The position numbers and the translations under genes were made by a program. The notes under the pieces were generated by a model. The model searched no databases. It worked only from the letters and a program-made list of their open reading frames with translations, and was not told where the DNA came from. This document shows, piece by piece, positions 10,046 through 25,000 of a DNA stretch of 64,000 nt. The stretch is from Asterias amurensis (taxonomy: Eukaryota; Echinodermata; Asteroidea; Forcipulatida; Asteriidae): assembly GCF_032118995.1 (NCBI RefSeq), contig NC_092651.1, positions 7,666,785 through 7,730,784 of the forward strand. The letters run 5' to 3'. Each line of letters opens with the position of its first letter. The first letter of the stretch is position 1.

Positions 10046-13000
10046 ATGGCGGACCAGCTACAGCAGTGGCTGTTTTCGTCCGATCCTTTGGGGGATCTGG
10101 ATCCAAGTTTACACTCTCCAGGAGGCAGTGATGTTTTACTGGATGATATTGATGGTATGTGTTAAAATGCTATGGAGCTATAGGTACTTTTTGCATTGTT
10201 TTTACAGGGAATAATCCTCACTCGTTTTATTTTATTTTATTATAAAACAACACATGATGACAAAACCCCACTTTTGTGTGGCTAAGGATTTTGACCTTAG
10301 CCACAAGTTGGTCTATAATCTGATAATTATCAACACACACCTTATTTTAATGTTAGTTCAGCATATTTTATTAAAATTTTAGTAATATTCGGCATATTGT
10401 TTTTTAGCATAATACTAAAAATAAATAGATCTACAACAATGATTTTGATGAAATACAATACTTTATTCATGATGTATTTGTTTACCCACTTCACTTGCTT
10501 GTTGCCTTTGTGTGATTTAATTTTTCTTTCAATTTGATGAATGTTGGATTTCAACGAAACTCCAGTAAAAATGCCCCATCCAACCAAAAAACCTAGACAG
10601 CAGACCATGTTTGGCTCATGTTGTACTGTTTTCAAAACTTAAAATTTTGACATCTAGGGTCATTCTACAATTAACATAAAAACTCTGTTCCTATAACGGG
10701 GTAACGTTGCATTTGCTATGATTTCCTGGACAAGGTTCCGTATGGCGCCACCACTTTTTCATTCGATAAGAAATAATGTATTATCTAGTTTACCTCAATG
10801 AGATATCCCCATTTGTAAAAAAGAGTGAAGAAGTGGTGACGCCATGCAGAAAGTTATCTGATTTCCCCACCACCCAGTGTCCAGCAACAACAAAGTTCCT
10901 CAAAATGTAGCCCAGTTTCAAGGTTGGTCTGCTCAGCCTCCAGCTGATATGAAGTTGAAAATTTGGGGTGCTCTGCCTACCGCGTCGTTGTGGCGCGCTG
11001 GAGTGTACGATACAAATCAGTGACTGTTTTGTTTATAAACACATCCGATTATACTATGTTGTACACAGTCGTTGCTGCAAGTGCAAATGGTCAATCATTT
11101 ATGTAAGCGATTGAAAAATTCTATATGTTCTACAAAGCGAGTTGTTCGAAAGAATGGTTAAATATTAGTACAAAATATTTGATGTAAACTGATGTAACGT
11201 AGAAGTTTCATTGCTCATGAATGAGCGTGCACACTCATACCTGGTGTGTTGTTAAGCAGTCGTTGACTTACATCTACTACCCACGATGCTTCAGCAACAG
11301 ACTTGACACGTGACCACATGATCTACCACAGCACCGCGATGACGCATTCAATGGGCAGGGCAACCCTCTATTCGGAACTTACATTGAAGTCTATTGTGAT
11401 TGTGGACTATCCTATCATCATATAGAAGCACAACAAATGATTGCGAGTTCAATTAAATGCTTGATGTAAATCGATTTTAAAACTGTTTTGGAAAACCGTA
11501 GTAAATGGCTAGTGACACAGTGTCACTTGGGCACTAGTTAAGTTGGCGCTAGTGTGACCGTAGATGTCTTGAAACAATCTTACAAAGGAGTTAGCGCACC
11601 GTTGTTGGTTTAGCTGTATATAATAACTGCAACCATCATTAAAAAAGCAGAACACAAAGTTGTGACAACTCCTGCCGCTTGTGATTTGTCAGGGGTTGCC
11701 CTTAACTTTTTTTTCAACTGGCCAGCAGGACCAGTTGGCTTGATTTTTCACTGGTCCACCAGGTTTTTGACTGGTCTGTCAATTTTTGTATATTTTTTTT
11801 TTTTTAACTAATAGTATACTGTTGTATACATACCAACTGCTCGATTTCCAATTGCGCTATTTCAAAATTCAACATGAATTGCATTGCAACTTAACTGCAT
11901 TGATGGAAGCCATACTTAATTTATGTGTACCAAGTTATTGTATTCGTAAGGGGGCTCATTAATTTGAGAGTATTTTTTCTTAAAAAATGTAATAACAATA
12001 ATATTATTAAAATTAATTTAAAAACAGCTCAAATTATTTGTCAGAGTAAGTTGGAAAATTTAATATGATCTTTATTTAGGTAGTTTTTTTAGTCCATGGT
12101 TTATTGTAAGCACTCGACATCGAAGTATTGCTAAGTAAGAACTTTTTTATGATTTTTTTGTGTGTTTTACTAAACAAACAAAAACACTTTAAAACCGTCT
12201 GTTAAAATATCATTAACTTTTTATGTATTACCTTCATATCTACGGTGAGGAGGGTTACGTGCGATCGCTCAAGTTATTTTATCATGTATAAACATTGCCT
12301 ATTATTGTAGTTTTAATCAGTATTCATAAAGATAATACATCGTACCAAAGTTCCCAAAATCTTCCCACTTTCGTCCAGAAAAAAAACCCAACAAAAAGTA
12401 GACATCAAAATAGTTGCAACATCCCTTAAGAAGCATATGAGTTTTACTGTATTTTTTCAATTATGTGTAAGGAATGGTCGGTGCCGGCGTCTGTTTTGTG
12501 AACAAAATTTTCATTCAAAAAAACGTTTTTAAAAGCAGCAAAAACAACTGCGCCTTTGTTTAACACATGATTGCATTCTAGAACCCAAGTCGTTCTTGAA
12601 ATCATTCCGCAAAAACCCCAAACAACCGCGCATTTATTATGTGACCAATAAAACCATGGAGCAATAACCTAGATCGCCCGGGAAAAAAACAAGCCCCAAA
12701 TAACAACAAAATTAAGCAAAATCAGGACGGAAGAATCTTACTAAACACAAACAATCCTTTTTGCTCATCCATAGTATCCTAACTTGGTAATTTTTGTTGA
12801 ATGAAGCCTCACCGTATCGCTCGTTTTTCGTAAACACTCTAGACGTTATTCCCACACGGAAATCTGCTCCGTTGTAACCATGCTGCTGACAAAATGTGTT
12901 TTGCTTTGTGGTCTTTTGTCAAGGCGATTGAAGCTACTTTTGTAAGCTATTGCGTACTTTCATCATTAGAGGGCGTCTATTCTCACGCTATCGAATATTC

Positions 13001-16000
13001 TGAAACGCCCTCTAGCGTTCAATGTTTCTTACACTTTTTGCCACACGTGAATTAATACAAAGACTACAAGCCTACGCGTTGCATGATGGGAGTTTGTGTG
13101 TGTATGCAGGATCGTCGGAAGTTTGCCAGTGTTTTTACGTTTTATTCGAGCCTAAAAATAGTTTTAAAAATAGTCATTGTTCTGTAGTACCGCTGCCGAT
13201 ATTTTTGACTGGTCAGCCGGACCAGTTGGCAAGGTGTTTCAGCTGGCCTGCCGCGATTTCTACTGGCATTTGGCCAGCGGACCAGCATTAAGGTCGAACG
13301 CTGTTTGTTGTCTTGCGGACAAAAACATTAACAGAACAATGCAAAATAAATTTTGAATATTGTAAAAACTTCAGTCAGACTTTGTTGCGAATTTTTTTGG
13401 AAAGTAACTAGTCTAAGAACAAAAAGTTTGTGAAGAAAATACTCTGTTAATTTGTGGAATTATATGCAACAAACCCGTGGGACCTTGTGCGTAAAAACAA
13501 ATTTAAGGCCTAGACTAATCAGTATCATTTGATGCAAAATGATATTTTTTACAATTTTACCCTGTTACAATTTCTTTTCACAACTGCTTCAACTCGAAAC
13601 TTCTACCTTCATGATGCTATGTACTTGGTCGAATTTAATAACATTAAATTGAAAACTTTATAAACACAACATGAATTTGGACAGAGCCCGGGACCTTGGG
13701 CTGTGCCCTTTAGCCTGTCCTTATGGGGCTAAATATAGCTTCAGTTTTTCATGTGTCCAACCTGCAACTGCTACCGTTTGTGACTGATACTGATAGTTGC
13801 GATCCTTTTGTAACCCTCAATCCTTGCAATCATAGAATTACCTCATCCACTTTCACATCAAGGGTATTATTTTGGTTCGAACTATGGTGACGTCATCAGT
13901 GTTCTCCACACACGCAAACTGGGAGGGTGGGCCGCCCTCCTAAAATTTAGGCCGCCCTGCCAAAGAATTGGCCACCCTGCTTAAATAATTGGCCGTCCTG
14001 CCCAACAAATAGCAAACAGGCTATTTTTAGACTGCATTTTGTGTAATAAACAAACATTAAAACATGATGTACATTAGTTGCGATAGCGTAACCCTCCTGG
14101 CGGAGTCGGAGGGTTACGAGTCATACGCAATCTGTGCAGGGCGAAATGGTCAAACACGTGCAATTTCGACAGCTAGTCAACAGATTTGCTCAATTTTTAC
14201 CCCTTTCGAAAAATCATGACACAAATTCTATGAACCAACCTTAATCCTCAATATCTAATGAATAACATTCAAAACACCATTGAGAAAGTATTTTGAAAAA
14301 AAAGTACAAAAACTTACCAGATCCCGGAGCGAAACAGTCACAAATTCCCCAGGTTCTATTTTGAACCTGTCGCTTCGCCATTTTGTGACTTCCCGATGTT
14401 CATTGCTGTTGGACTAAACCATTCTGTAAAAGGGGTGTTATAAAGCAGCACGGCAGTGCGTGTGCGCTGTCCGATTACTATGCCCGCTGTTCACTCACTT
14501 AGCGCACTGCTGCAACCCTTGTAACACCCCTTTTGCAGAATGGTTTAGTCAAACTCGGCTGCGGCTCGGTCGACAGGTCGTCAATTCAATTGGCTGGTGC
14601 CTGCGGTTGGGTTCAGCGCTTGGGTTCAGCGCTTGGTAACCAGCTACAGGTTCAAAAATAGAACCTGGGAAATTTGTGACTGTTTCACAGTTCGTGTTGA
14701 TAGAATTTGTGTCATGATTTTTGAAAGTGGTAAAAAATGAACAAATCTGTTGACTAAAATATTTCGCCCTGCATCGATTGCGTATGACTCGTAACCCTCT
14801 GGCTACGCCGTCGGCAGGTGGGTTACAGTATCGCAACTAGATGTAAATGTACACACGACCACATGGTTCGTATGCCTGTGATCCACCACACACACAGCAC
14901 GCACAAACGTTCTGTTGCCCATTGAAAAACCCACTGCATGCATAGTGCATAAACAGTCCGCACGCTGTGTTTGGCCGTTGATAGACTTCAACACAATACG
15001 CACGTTCACGAACGAGAAAGAATTGCCACACAGTGTATGCTGCACGCCTGTAGAATGGTACAATGTACAGTAGGCCTGGGCGAATTATTCGAATATCCGG
15101 TTAATGGCGAATAGGTTTTCCTATCCGTAACCGCAAATGCCTTTTTTTTCTTAACCGGATATCCGCATAGGGCGTGAATAGCTATTTATAAACCGGATAG
15201 TTCTATAATTACAACCAAGTAACCGGATATTCTTTAATATCCGAATATCCGCGGACGTCGGGCGACAACTGACATGAATGTTTTGTCTGAATCCTAATGA
15301 AACTTCTATTAAGACAGCATAAAACAGCATAAATTAAGTATTTAACTATGCTCACCTCCGTGAAGAGTCAAAACAATGACATTTCTGACGTAATTTGTTC
15401 AAAGATTACAAAAGTTTTCCTTCACGTAGAGTCATCCACGATCAAAAGAACTAGCAAATCGCCATCTTTAAATTAGATCCGGTCATTTTTATGAATGAAC
15501 CGAGTGACACTGTCTAAAACTAATATCAATCCGCCCAGAAGATCTCATTCACAAACGAACAGCGCCCTCTAGCGACAAAAAAAAAATATTTTTCTAAATA
15601 TTTTTTATTTTTTTTATAGCGCCCTCTAGCGGCGAAAAAACTATTCGAATATTCGGTTAATTTCGGATAGTTGGCCAGCGGTATCCGAATAACAAAATTT
15701 CACTATTCGCCCAGCACTAATGTACAGGCATGAAACATTCAACTTAACATGTACAACTTTTGCCGATTGAAGGCGCGCGCAATGCGGGGCAATGTTCACT
15801 CTATGTCGTTTTTATTTTAAACAAAGTTTTTGACGATGGAACATCTAATCACTTATTCATGTAAATGGTATTTGATGGAAAAAAGTTTATTTAGGGCAAT
15901 ATTAGGGCAATATTTTCCGCTTTGAAAATGCATGTGATGAAGGCCGTCCGACAATCACCCGCTTTCTAAAGTTCCTACACTGTGCGTGCGTCAAGGGGCT

Positions 16001-19000
16001 AATCCCTTTGAGGTAAACGCACGCGGCTAATCCCTTTGAGGTAATTGCGGCACACAAAGCAAAATGTATAATAAATTGTACGTTTTGATTTAGTTTTTAA
16101 AAATAAGGTCAATCATTCTCCTAAGGCCAAACAAAATAATATGCGTGTTTCCGACCGTCTCTAGAAAAACACGCAGACCCTGTGGAATTTTATACATGGT
16201 TATACATTAACAGACAAAATAAAATAAATTAACCCCGATCCCACTCCCGTATGACAAAATACCGCATGATTTGAGATTTTTATATTTATTTTTTCCTTTT
16301 TTTTCTAAAATGTTTATACATTGATAGGCTATAGAACATTAGATAATAAACATTTTCTTATGAGAAAAGACATCGTTGATCCATGGTTGATAGTATTGGC
16401 ATTGCAATGAAGGACGGACGTACGTAGCGTGTGTGTAGTGTATGAGATCGGTTGCTGATGCATTGTACACGTGCAAGTTCGTAAAGCTAGCAATCTGTTA
16501 ATTGCCAGGCCTGTGAAATCTTCGCTTTAAAAAGGATTTCCGCTCTTTTTAAATTTCCCAGTCCGCATTTTTCTTGTGTTCCGCTTTTTTCCCGTTCCTT
16601 GTTTTTCTTGCGGGCTCCGCTTTTTTCCAGTTCCGTTTTTATCTTCTTATTGTTTACATCCAAAATAGATCGTCAAGCAGCAGGTACCTGGAATTGTGAA
16701 GCACTTTAATTGCGATTTGATTTTGACATGTGAGTAGGGGGCTAGACCCAGTAAAATGCTCCGTGTTGGTCTTTCATTGGAGCCGTTGTTGTTAATTTAG
16801 CGCGATGTCTATTTTACATGTGCTTCAATATCATTGTTCCATAGCACCAATAGAGGACGCTTTACTAAAAAGCCAACACCTTGAGACAAGATTAGGCACG
16901 CATGGTGTTCCCCCACGCGACGTATGTTGTGTATGTATGGTGTGTATTTTTTTACGACAAGTAAAATATATGACAGTCGACGACGAGGACTCATCGCGCT
17001 TGTGGATTTATTCCTAAAGGAATGCTACCAAAATATCTTGAAAATGTTGATGTACAACACATTGTTACATATAAGAATTGTGGCCTATGTTTCTGTGAAT
17101 GTGTTGTCTACGCTTCAGTTTTTAATAAAAGCCTTTTATTACGTTCGTAGTGCTGGCCAAAAATCCGGACAACAGTTTTCCGTTTTTTTTTTTCATGACG
17201 TGCTCACAGGCCTGAATTGCGCTGCTCAATCTTGAGATTGCACAACAGATGTTGATTGAGCGATGTTCGCCGACGTGTTGCGCTACGCTCTCGCATTTGC
17301 GCCGCCTGGAAGTGCACTAAAATTCCCACGTGACACGTCAAGTCTTGTCTCAATGCTTTTATTGCTGGTTCACGTACTTCATACCAATAGAGGGCGTTTA
17401 ATCTCTCGCTATTGCATCGCTCCAAAACGACCTCTTCAATGTTTCTTGTATTTATTGACGCACGCAAAGTAACAACGACTAAAGAAATGAAATCTGCTTT
17501 TGTGTTCGTGAAATTTACAGACGTCGGAACGGTTGCTTTTTGGGGCTTATTTTCTGTGTCATTTTTAGAGATTTGCGAGTCGAACTTGGACATCGTTGAT
17601 TTTACAGGAAATTTACATGCAAGGGCAAAAATATTTTCAACATTCGTTCCTACCCTAAGTTTTGAAGCAATAAAATAATTCATCAAAATAAAATGTGTTT
17701 TCCAGTGTCATAGGAAACACACATATTATTTTGTTTGGCCTAATATTGCCACTAAAACATATGGTCAACGTAGTTTTCAATTTACTGCACCTCACTTTTG
17801 GAACAATCTCCCTCTACATGTCAAACAAGCTACCACTATCTCATGGTTCAAGAGTCTTTTCATAACATTTCTGTTCAACTCATCAAATAGGTAATTTTCT
17901 TTTGTTCATCTGAGCGTTTAGAGACTTGCTTTTGGAGTTGTTAGGCACTATATAAATGCAGTTATTATTATTTACTTGATTCGGGGTTTGGGTACCCGTT
18001 TTACATCACAGTGTTTGGGAGAGAGTTTCCCATATATTTACTGTTACAAATAGTTGCAAACAACATCAACATTGTACTGTGAACTCGATTTAACCAAAAC
18101 AGGTAGGGCTGCCACTTAACAAAATAGTTCACTTGAAAAAAAATAATGAATGAAAGTGTAACGAAAATACACCGTTTACAAATAAATTCCAGTCGGCACA
18201 CTTTATTACTTCTTAAACTTTATTTACCAGATTTTAGGAAAGATTTAAGTAGAAGTTCAATGTTATATTTCAATGTGAAGAATTACTTTATACTTGTCAA
18301 CTAAAAGTTTGATGACCTCTACAAGTTAAATTCACCTGTGCCGTATTTAGCCAAGGATTATTATGTTATTGTTTGCGCACCCTAAAAGTTATAAAAGACG
18401 AGCCAAATGTCATCGTCATCCACATCTAGGCCTACTCACAGTATGTACTTTATAAAAATAAAAAAATCTTCAATGGAACTTCCAGGGCCTAAGCCATTAG
18501 CTCACACACATTTCAGTGTCAACTACTGCGCATGACAGGTTGTTATACCTGTACAATGGTTTTGAATATACATTGAGTTCTCTATTTATGCATAATTAAT
18601 TAGGTCCCGCCCCTTTCATTTTAGTTATCCAATGAGCATCAGTGGTATTGCACATGGGGTGACTACCTCAATCCCAACATGAACAGGATGATCATAGTCT
18701 GTGCTCGTTCCTGCACATGCCTTAGATGTGTTGCATTCTCTTGGAAACGGAGAGCTAAATTCCAATCCAAATCAAAACAATCATCTCCCTGCCAGCTACG
18801 TATTTTCTGTGTGTTTCAAGGCACCTGTAAAAGAGCAGTCAGCGTTTCAATGCACTGTTCAGGATTTGACTTGATGGTATCAAAACCACAGTGTGGTCTA
18901 CATCCCTTGTGCACAGCTTCTCCTCATGAGCAAAATTACAAATTTGTATGGGATTGTTACAGAAAGGTAAATGAGAGCCTACTGAAACTCGATAAAAAAT

Positions 19001-22000
19001 TTAATTGAAGGGGGGGGGTTTAAAAAATAAGTTTTGGAAACTATAAGTATTGCTTGACTGAATAAGCTGACCCCCTTCACTGACCAAAATCTTTAAGTTG
19101 CCGGTTTGGGTTGTAACAGTGTTATGGTTGCTACACATGTATAACACAATATCATCAGTTAAAAGTACTAAGGGCAGACGAAATGGATGTTCTATTTCCA
19201 GAACCAGACCACCCTAACCTAACACCAGTACCATAAATGTAAACGTTTTATTAGGCTTGGGGAAAAAAAAGATGGACAAAAAATAGACAAAGCAATGTAC
19301 CAATTACCAACAGTGTCCACTGTCTTTAAAGGCAGTGGACACTATTGGTAATTGTCAAAGACTAGCCTTCACAGTTGGTGTATCTCAACATATGCATAAA
19401 ATAACTAAGTTGTGAAAATTTGAGCTCAATCGGTCATCGAAGTTGCGAGATAATAATGAAAGAAGAAAACACCCTAGTCACACGAAAATGTGTGCGTTTA
19501 GATGGTTGATTTCAAGACCTCAAGTTCTAAATCTGAAGTCTCGAAATCAAATTCGTTAAAAATGACTTCTTTCTCGAAAACTACGATACTTCAGAGGGAT
19601 CCGTTTCTCACAATGTTGAAGTTCATGATAATAATTAAAGGAAAAAACACCTTGTCATACGAAGCTGTGAGCTTTCAGATGCTTGATTTTGAGACCTCAA
19701 ATTCTAAATCTGAGGTCTCAAAATCAAATTCGCGGAAAATTACTTTTTTCACTTCACTTCATTTCAAAGGGAGCCATTTCTCACAATGTTCTATTCTATC
19801 AACCTCTCCCCATTACTCATTACCAAGTAATAATTATTTTGAGTAATTACCAATAGTGTCCACTGCCTTTAAATGATATACAAAACACTTTGTAAAATAA
19901 ACCATACCCTTCCTTTACCTTACTGTTGAGACACTTTACTTCAATTTTCCTAAATGCTCTAGTTAGACTCCAAACTTATTCAAAAGTTTGTTTTTTTTGT
20001 TTTTTTTAAATGAAATAGGATAAGTTGTTGTGAAGGGGTGGAGATGCACCTCTGGGCAAAAAATTAGGGTCACTAGAAGGCATTTGGTTGGAAAAATAAA
20101 ACACTTGTACTTTTTTATATTTTTCCCTCAAGTCAAAAATAGCACGTTCTTAGTCATGCCACTCAAAAGGTCAGTCCTCTGTCTTATTGAATTTCATTTT
20201 AGTGGGTGCTCATATCACTGCAATTAACAAAGCACTCTGTGCTGGCCATTTCCAATTTGTATATACATGGGTATCAAATAAATTTGCCTCTGCAGTGTCG
20301 CATATCAGTGTAAACAGCCTGTTTGGAAATCATATCCTGTGAAATGCACAAGTTTTTGTACTGATCACAATATGCAAGCAGCGTGACACAGAAGACTGTG
20401 ATGAGCTATAGGACAGGGGAATATGATCGTCATGGCGCTGTCAAAGACCTATTTAAACCCTTTTCTGTTCTTAACTGTTGACCAGCTTCTTTTGATTCCG
20501 GAGTTTGTCAATGCGCCATGAGAATTATCCAGCTTTTATAGGTCAGGGTGCACTATTGGCTTTTGGATGCCTTGAGTTCTTAACGATTTAGATACTTTTT
20601 AACCGTTGCTTATTTTAATTTTGTCTCCTATTTTATTTCTAACTTGCTTTCATTGCACAAAGAGTGCATTGCACTGTAGAATGGTATGACTTTTCAAAAG
20701 ATTTCTTTTGACTGGCAATTTGAAAGCCTGAAAGCAGTTATTGTCCTAGCATTTATGAAAGACGTCAAAAGCAGAAGACTCTTGGTCCGTCACTTGAGAC
20801 ATCAGGGCCCGGAAATATGTCTGAAATTGAGCCACTGTTTTGTTGATACTCATTTATCATGAGATTTTTTCCTGTGTGCAACATCAAAATATAATTCCTT
20901 TACTGATCCATGCTTGTTTTTCACACTGGGTACTTAAGGACCGAGTTTAGGTTATCAACCACATTTTACGAGCAGCTGTTCTAAGTAGCGTGTGTGTCGG
21001 AGTTGCTTCTCATACCAAAAACTTGCTTCTATTTTACAGATGTTATTAAGTATGAATGTCCAGATGACTCGCTCCTTTTGGACAGCACCCTGGGAACTTC
21101 TTCCATCAATGATTCCGGCTTCCTGTCTCCTGACTCTCATTTTGATATGCTGCTGTCATCTCAAGCATCAAGACTGCAAGATCATGACACACAGCAGCAA
21201 CAGCAGCAGCAACAGCAGCAGCAACAACTAAGTCCTGTTCAAATAATTTCAAGTCCGATTGTCCAGCCTAAGACAAATCAAAATCAGCTCCAAGGGCAAA
21301 ACGTTGAGAATCAGCAGCTTCAGAACCAACTGCAGCAGCAACAGCAGCAGGCCACTGTGCAGATACAACAGCTGTTGCAGCAACTACAGATGCAAGCACA
21401 GCGACAGGCACAGTTACAAGAGCAGCAAAAGCAGGAAGCACAAAAACAGCTTCTTCAGCAGCAGTCCTTTCAACTAAAACAGCAACAGTTACAACAGCAA
21501 CTATTACAAAATGCAGTGTCTGTACAGCAGGTGACACCACCCACCCCAACTTCACCAACTGTCCCGATTACTATCGCAACATCGCCTACCCTGAAAACAT
21601 GTAATACGGTCATTGGAAAAAAATGTGTGGCCACGCCGACTGTGAAGTCTAACCAACAAGTTGTAATTTCTCCACAAGTTGGGCAACAGACGACAAGCTC
21701 CAAGCTGACAGTACAATCTCCCATTGCAACTGTTCCTGTATCCAAACCAGTACATCCAGTTACCACTACCTACCAACAGGTTAGATTTATGTACAATTAA
21801 ATTAAGAATCTCTGCTTCAATCCAAGAAATGCTTTTATTTGTAAAAGTAGTCCTTGGATTTTAATGATTCGTTCAACTACAGAAAAAACTCCTTTTTTGT
21901 ATTGGGAAAAAATGTGATAAAATCGATCAATACTTGCTTGAAAATAAGTTAGATTATCAGCGGATGTTTTATTTCCATAAAATATGTGCCTTTAAAAAGA

Positions 22001-25000
22001 AAATCTCTTATTAATCCACTAGCAAAAAACCCATGGTTACAATTTAAGATTTTCTATTTACAAATATTTTCATGCTATTTCCATACTAAGTTTGAATTTT
22101 TGAACATTCTTTGTCAATTATTTTCACAGGTTGTTGTCCCTACACAAATTGTCAAAACTGAGCCAACTAAATGCCTGCCTGTTGTCTCTGTGACGAGCGC
22201 CTCCTTGCAAATAAACAACGGCACATCAGTCATAACAAACATCCCTGTCCTTCTGGACAATGACAAGTTACCCATCAGCAGACTCACATCAAATAGAACT
22301 GAACTTCTTCCGCCCCCTAAAAAGGGTGAAAAGAGAACCGCACACAATGCTATTGAGAAGCGATATCGTTCAAGCATTAACAGCAAAATCCAGGAGTTGA
22401 AACAGATGGTGGTTGGGCATGATGCTAAGGTTGGTTTCACTTTCTGGTTGTTTATAAAATATAAAACGCCGTTATTCATATAGGAAGAAACAATAAATAA
22501 ATAGGAAACTTGCGGTTACAATCATGTGTAAAACTCTTTTATGTGAGTGTTGGCTCTGAGAAGGGCCGGTGTGGTCTCAACAACTCTGCTCGTCTTCAGT
22601 ATACTGTTTGAAACCTCGAGACCACACCAGCTCTTCTCAGAGCCAACACTCGCACCCTCTTCCTAAGTATCCACACCATGCAAGGCTTCAAACAATACTT
22701 GCCCATTATTCAGTTATGTAATACAAAAGTACTTAAAGAACAGCTGACTCATTTATACAATTATACTATTTATATTTACCCAGACGGTTTTCTTTCTCTC
22801 TGCCTACTAATCATTTACCAGTTTCAAAAATTGTACCAAAACACAACTCAAGAAGAATAAGTATAATTTTTTCCTCCTTTTCTTTTCAGATCCAAAAATC
22901 AGGCATCCTTCAGAAGGCTATCGATCACATCAAATTCCTTCGGAACACGGTCAACAAGCTCAAACAAGAGAATATAGTCTTGAGAGTGCAGTCTGACAAG
23001 CCCAACTGTTGTAAGTTTCATTTTATTTGTCTGTTTCTCCAAACTGACGTTGGTAAATATTTGTGCAACAGCTTTAAAATGGTCCAAAATGGCCAAAGCC
23101 GCTCCTTTCAGTATTTTTTGTTATTATTAATGGGATTGACTTTTCAAAATAAAGATTGCTTAAAATCACAACATAATTGAATGGAAATTTTGCTTATTTA
23201 AGTGTAGAATAATGTTCCATTTCTTTTTAGAAATCTTATTTTTATGTCTTCTCTTTATAAAATCAGAGAGCAATTTTCCCCAAAAACCTAAAACCTAATC
23301 AAAAAAAGGAACCTCAAATAAAACGAGAAGGGAATGAATGCCATCAGTTGCTGGCTGACCAAAGCCACATAATATCTATGTTCTTAATGGTATATGGTAT
23401 TGTCTTTTGCTAGTGTCGGATTCAATTCAAGTCAAGACAGAACCTATGACACCACCACCATCCGACACCAGTTCACCCCATCTCAGCCCAATGAGTAGCA
23501 GCTCCGACATCGGCAGCCCTGAGCTTTGTGAGGAAGAGGCCATGGAATCAAACTTCTCCTACGATGACGATGATGACTTCAAATCTGAACCCTACAGCCC
23601 TAATGGTCTGCTTGATCGTACCCGCTTGGGACTCTGTGTTTTCATGTTTTGTTTCTTGACACTGGATCCTTTTGGGATCTTAGTCAACTCCTTTGGCTCA
23701 AGTGGCGCTAGCTTTGAGAGACAACATGGACATGGGCGTACTATTCTTGCAGAGGAAGGTATGTTAAATTCTTTACTACTCAAGTTTTGTGGGGGTTTTT
23801 GTTGGGTTTTTTTTAGTTTAAAGGTATGTATTTTTGTTGAATGTAGTGAACAAGTTTTAGATTCAAAGTGTGGACCCGATAAAACAAAAGACATCGGTTC
23901 AAGCAATGTTGGGTCATTCTGCAACTTGCGCATGTCCATTTGGTATTTTTGGAAGTGAATGTTATTCTTTGAAAGGGGGCATTCAATTGTGTTTGTTTTG
24001 TTTTGTCAGATTTTTTTATTCGACTGGGCTAGAATATGACTAGGGATATGGGCAGGTTTCCAATCCAATGTCCTTGATTGGACTTGGAGTTTGCAGACCC
24101 AAGGTGTTGGAGATCACTGACCTAATAATCACAAGAGAAATCACTGATTTACAGAAACATCAAATTAATGTGTGACTATTTCTCTAGTATTTATACCGTC
24201 CATAATGTTGAGACTGTTTATGATTTACCAGAAACATTTGAGCAGACATGGTTGCAGTGGTTGGCTCCAGCATGCCTAGTGTGGTTCATTAATGCAGCTA
24301 TTGTCATTGGTTTCTTGGCTGGAGTCTTTGTCTTTGGAGAACCTGTCACTAAATCTCTCAGTGAAGCATCAACAACATTTTGGAGGCATCGCAAACAAGC
24401 TGATTTGGATCTTGCAAGAGTGAGTTATTAATGTTCAGGCCTTAGTCAGTTAGTCCATCCACTTTACCTGACATTAAATTAAACTAACTTTACAAACTTT
24501 TATATTTAAGCCGATTTTGATATCTTAAATGTTAACTTGATTGTATATTTCATTGTATGTGTAATTGGTTTGAATTCAGTAGATGATCAAAGAGGTTTGA
24601 GCATCAGGGTGTGAGTTGAGCTAGACCAATTTTAGTGGTGGGCTATAAATCAAACAGATTTCAAAGTCCACTAAGGGCGAGTGGATCAACTAAATTATTC
24701 ATGTATTATTATGGGGCAATCTTTGCTAGAGTGCAAGCATCAGCCAGGTTTTCAAACTGTTCACGTGATGGGGGCCATGCAATAAGTTGAATGGCCTTTT
24801 GACTGTGTTCATTCTCTATGGCATTTTATACTCCTTATCATTAGCCGAGTCTCAATAAATGCACTGCAAACAATATTTTAAATTATTCTAGGGAGAATGT
24901 GTGCTGAGCGGCACAATGTATTTTGCTGAGAATTCTGGGTTAAAATTGTGAATTCTGGGCAGGCATGCCCAGCCCTGCCCACAGTGGCTAATAATAAAAA

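Larger units (their letters stand above)
10155..21039. other. SREBP intron 1 (10.9 kb), repeat-filled
   Basis: No convincing coding exon was found. Contents in order: short hairpin 10277-10305, palindromic MITE 10733-10855, inverted-repeat element 11693-13309, GGCC(G/A)CCCTGC tandem 13925-14005, Mutator-like MITE 14075-14839, hAT-like MITE 15071-15719, a direct repeat ggctaatccctttgaggtaa at about 15998 and 16026, LINE 3' fragment 17757-17970, TTAA MITE 19327-19871. The remainder is AT-rich with nothing I can name. Confidence 0.6.

Noticed and set aside
10277-10305. Rho-independent-type terminator hairpin
   Set aside because: Not meaningful in an animal intron; kept only as an inverted repeat.
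17204-17686. 160-codon minus-strand open frame in SREBP intron 1
   Set aside because: No recognisable domain, biased composition or splice-supported context; treated as chance.
18679-19008. 109-codon plus-strand frame in SREBP intron 1, possible alternative first exon
   Set aside because: No good donor that would join in phase to exon 2 was seen and no family similarity; not supported.
24168-24231. Longer SREBP exon 6 starting at the acceptor near 24189 or 24154
   Set aside because: Those AG sites give the wrong phase after exon 5; only the acceptor before 24232 keeps the frame and the WLQWLAP match.
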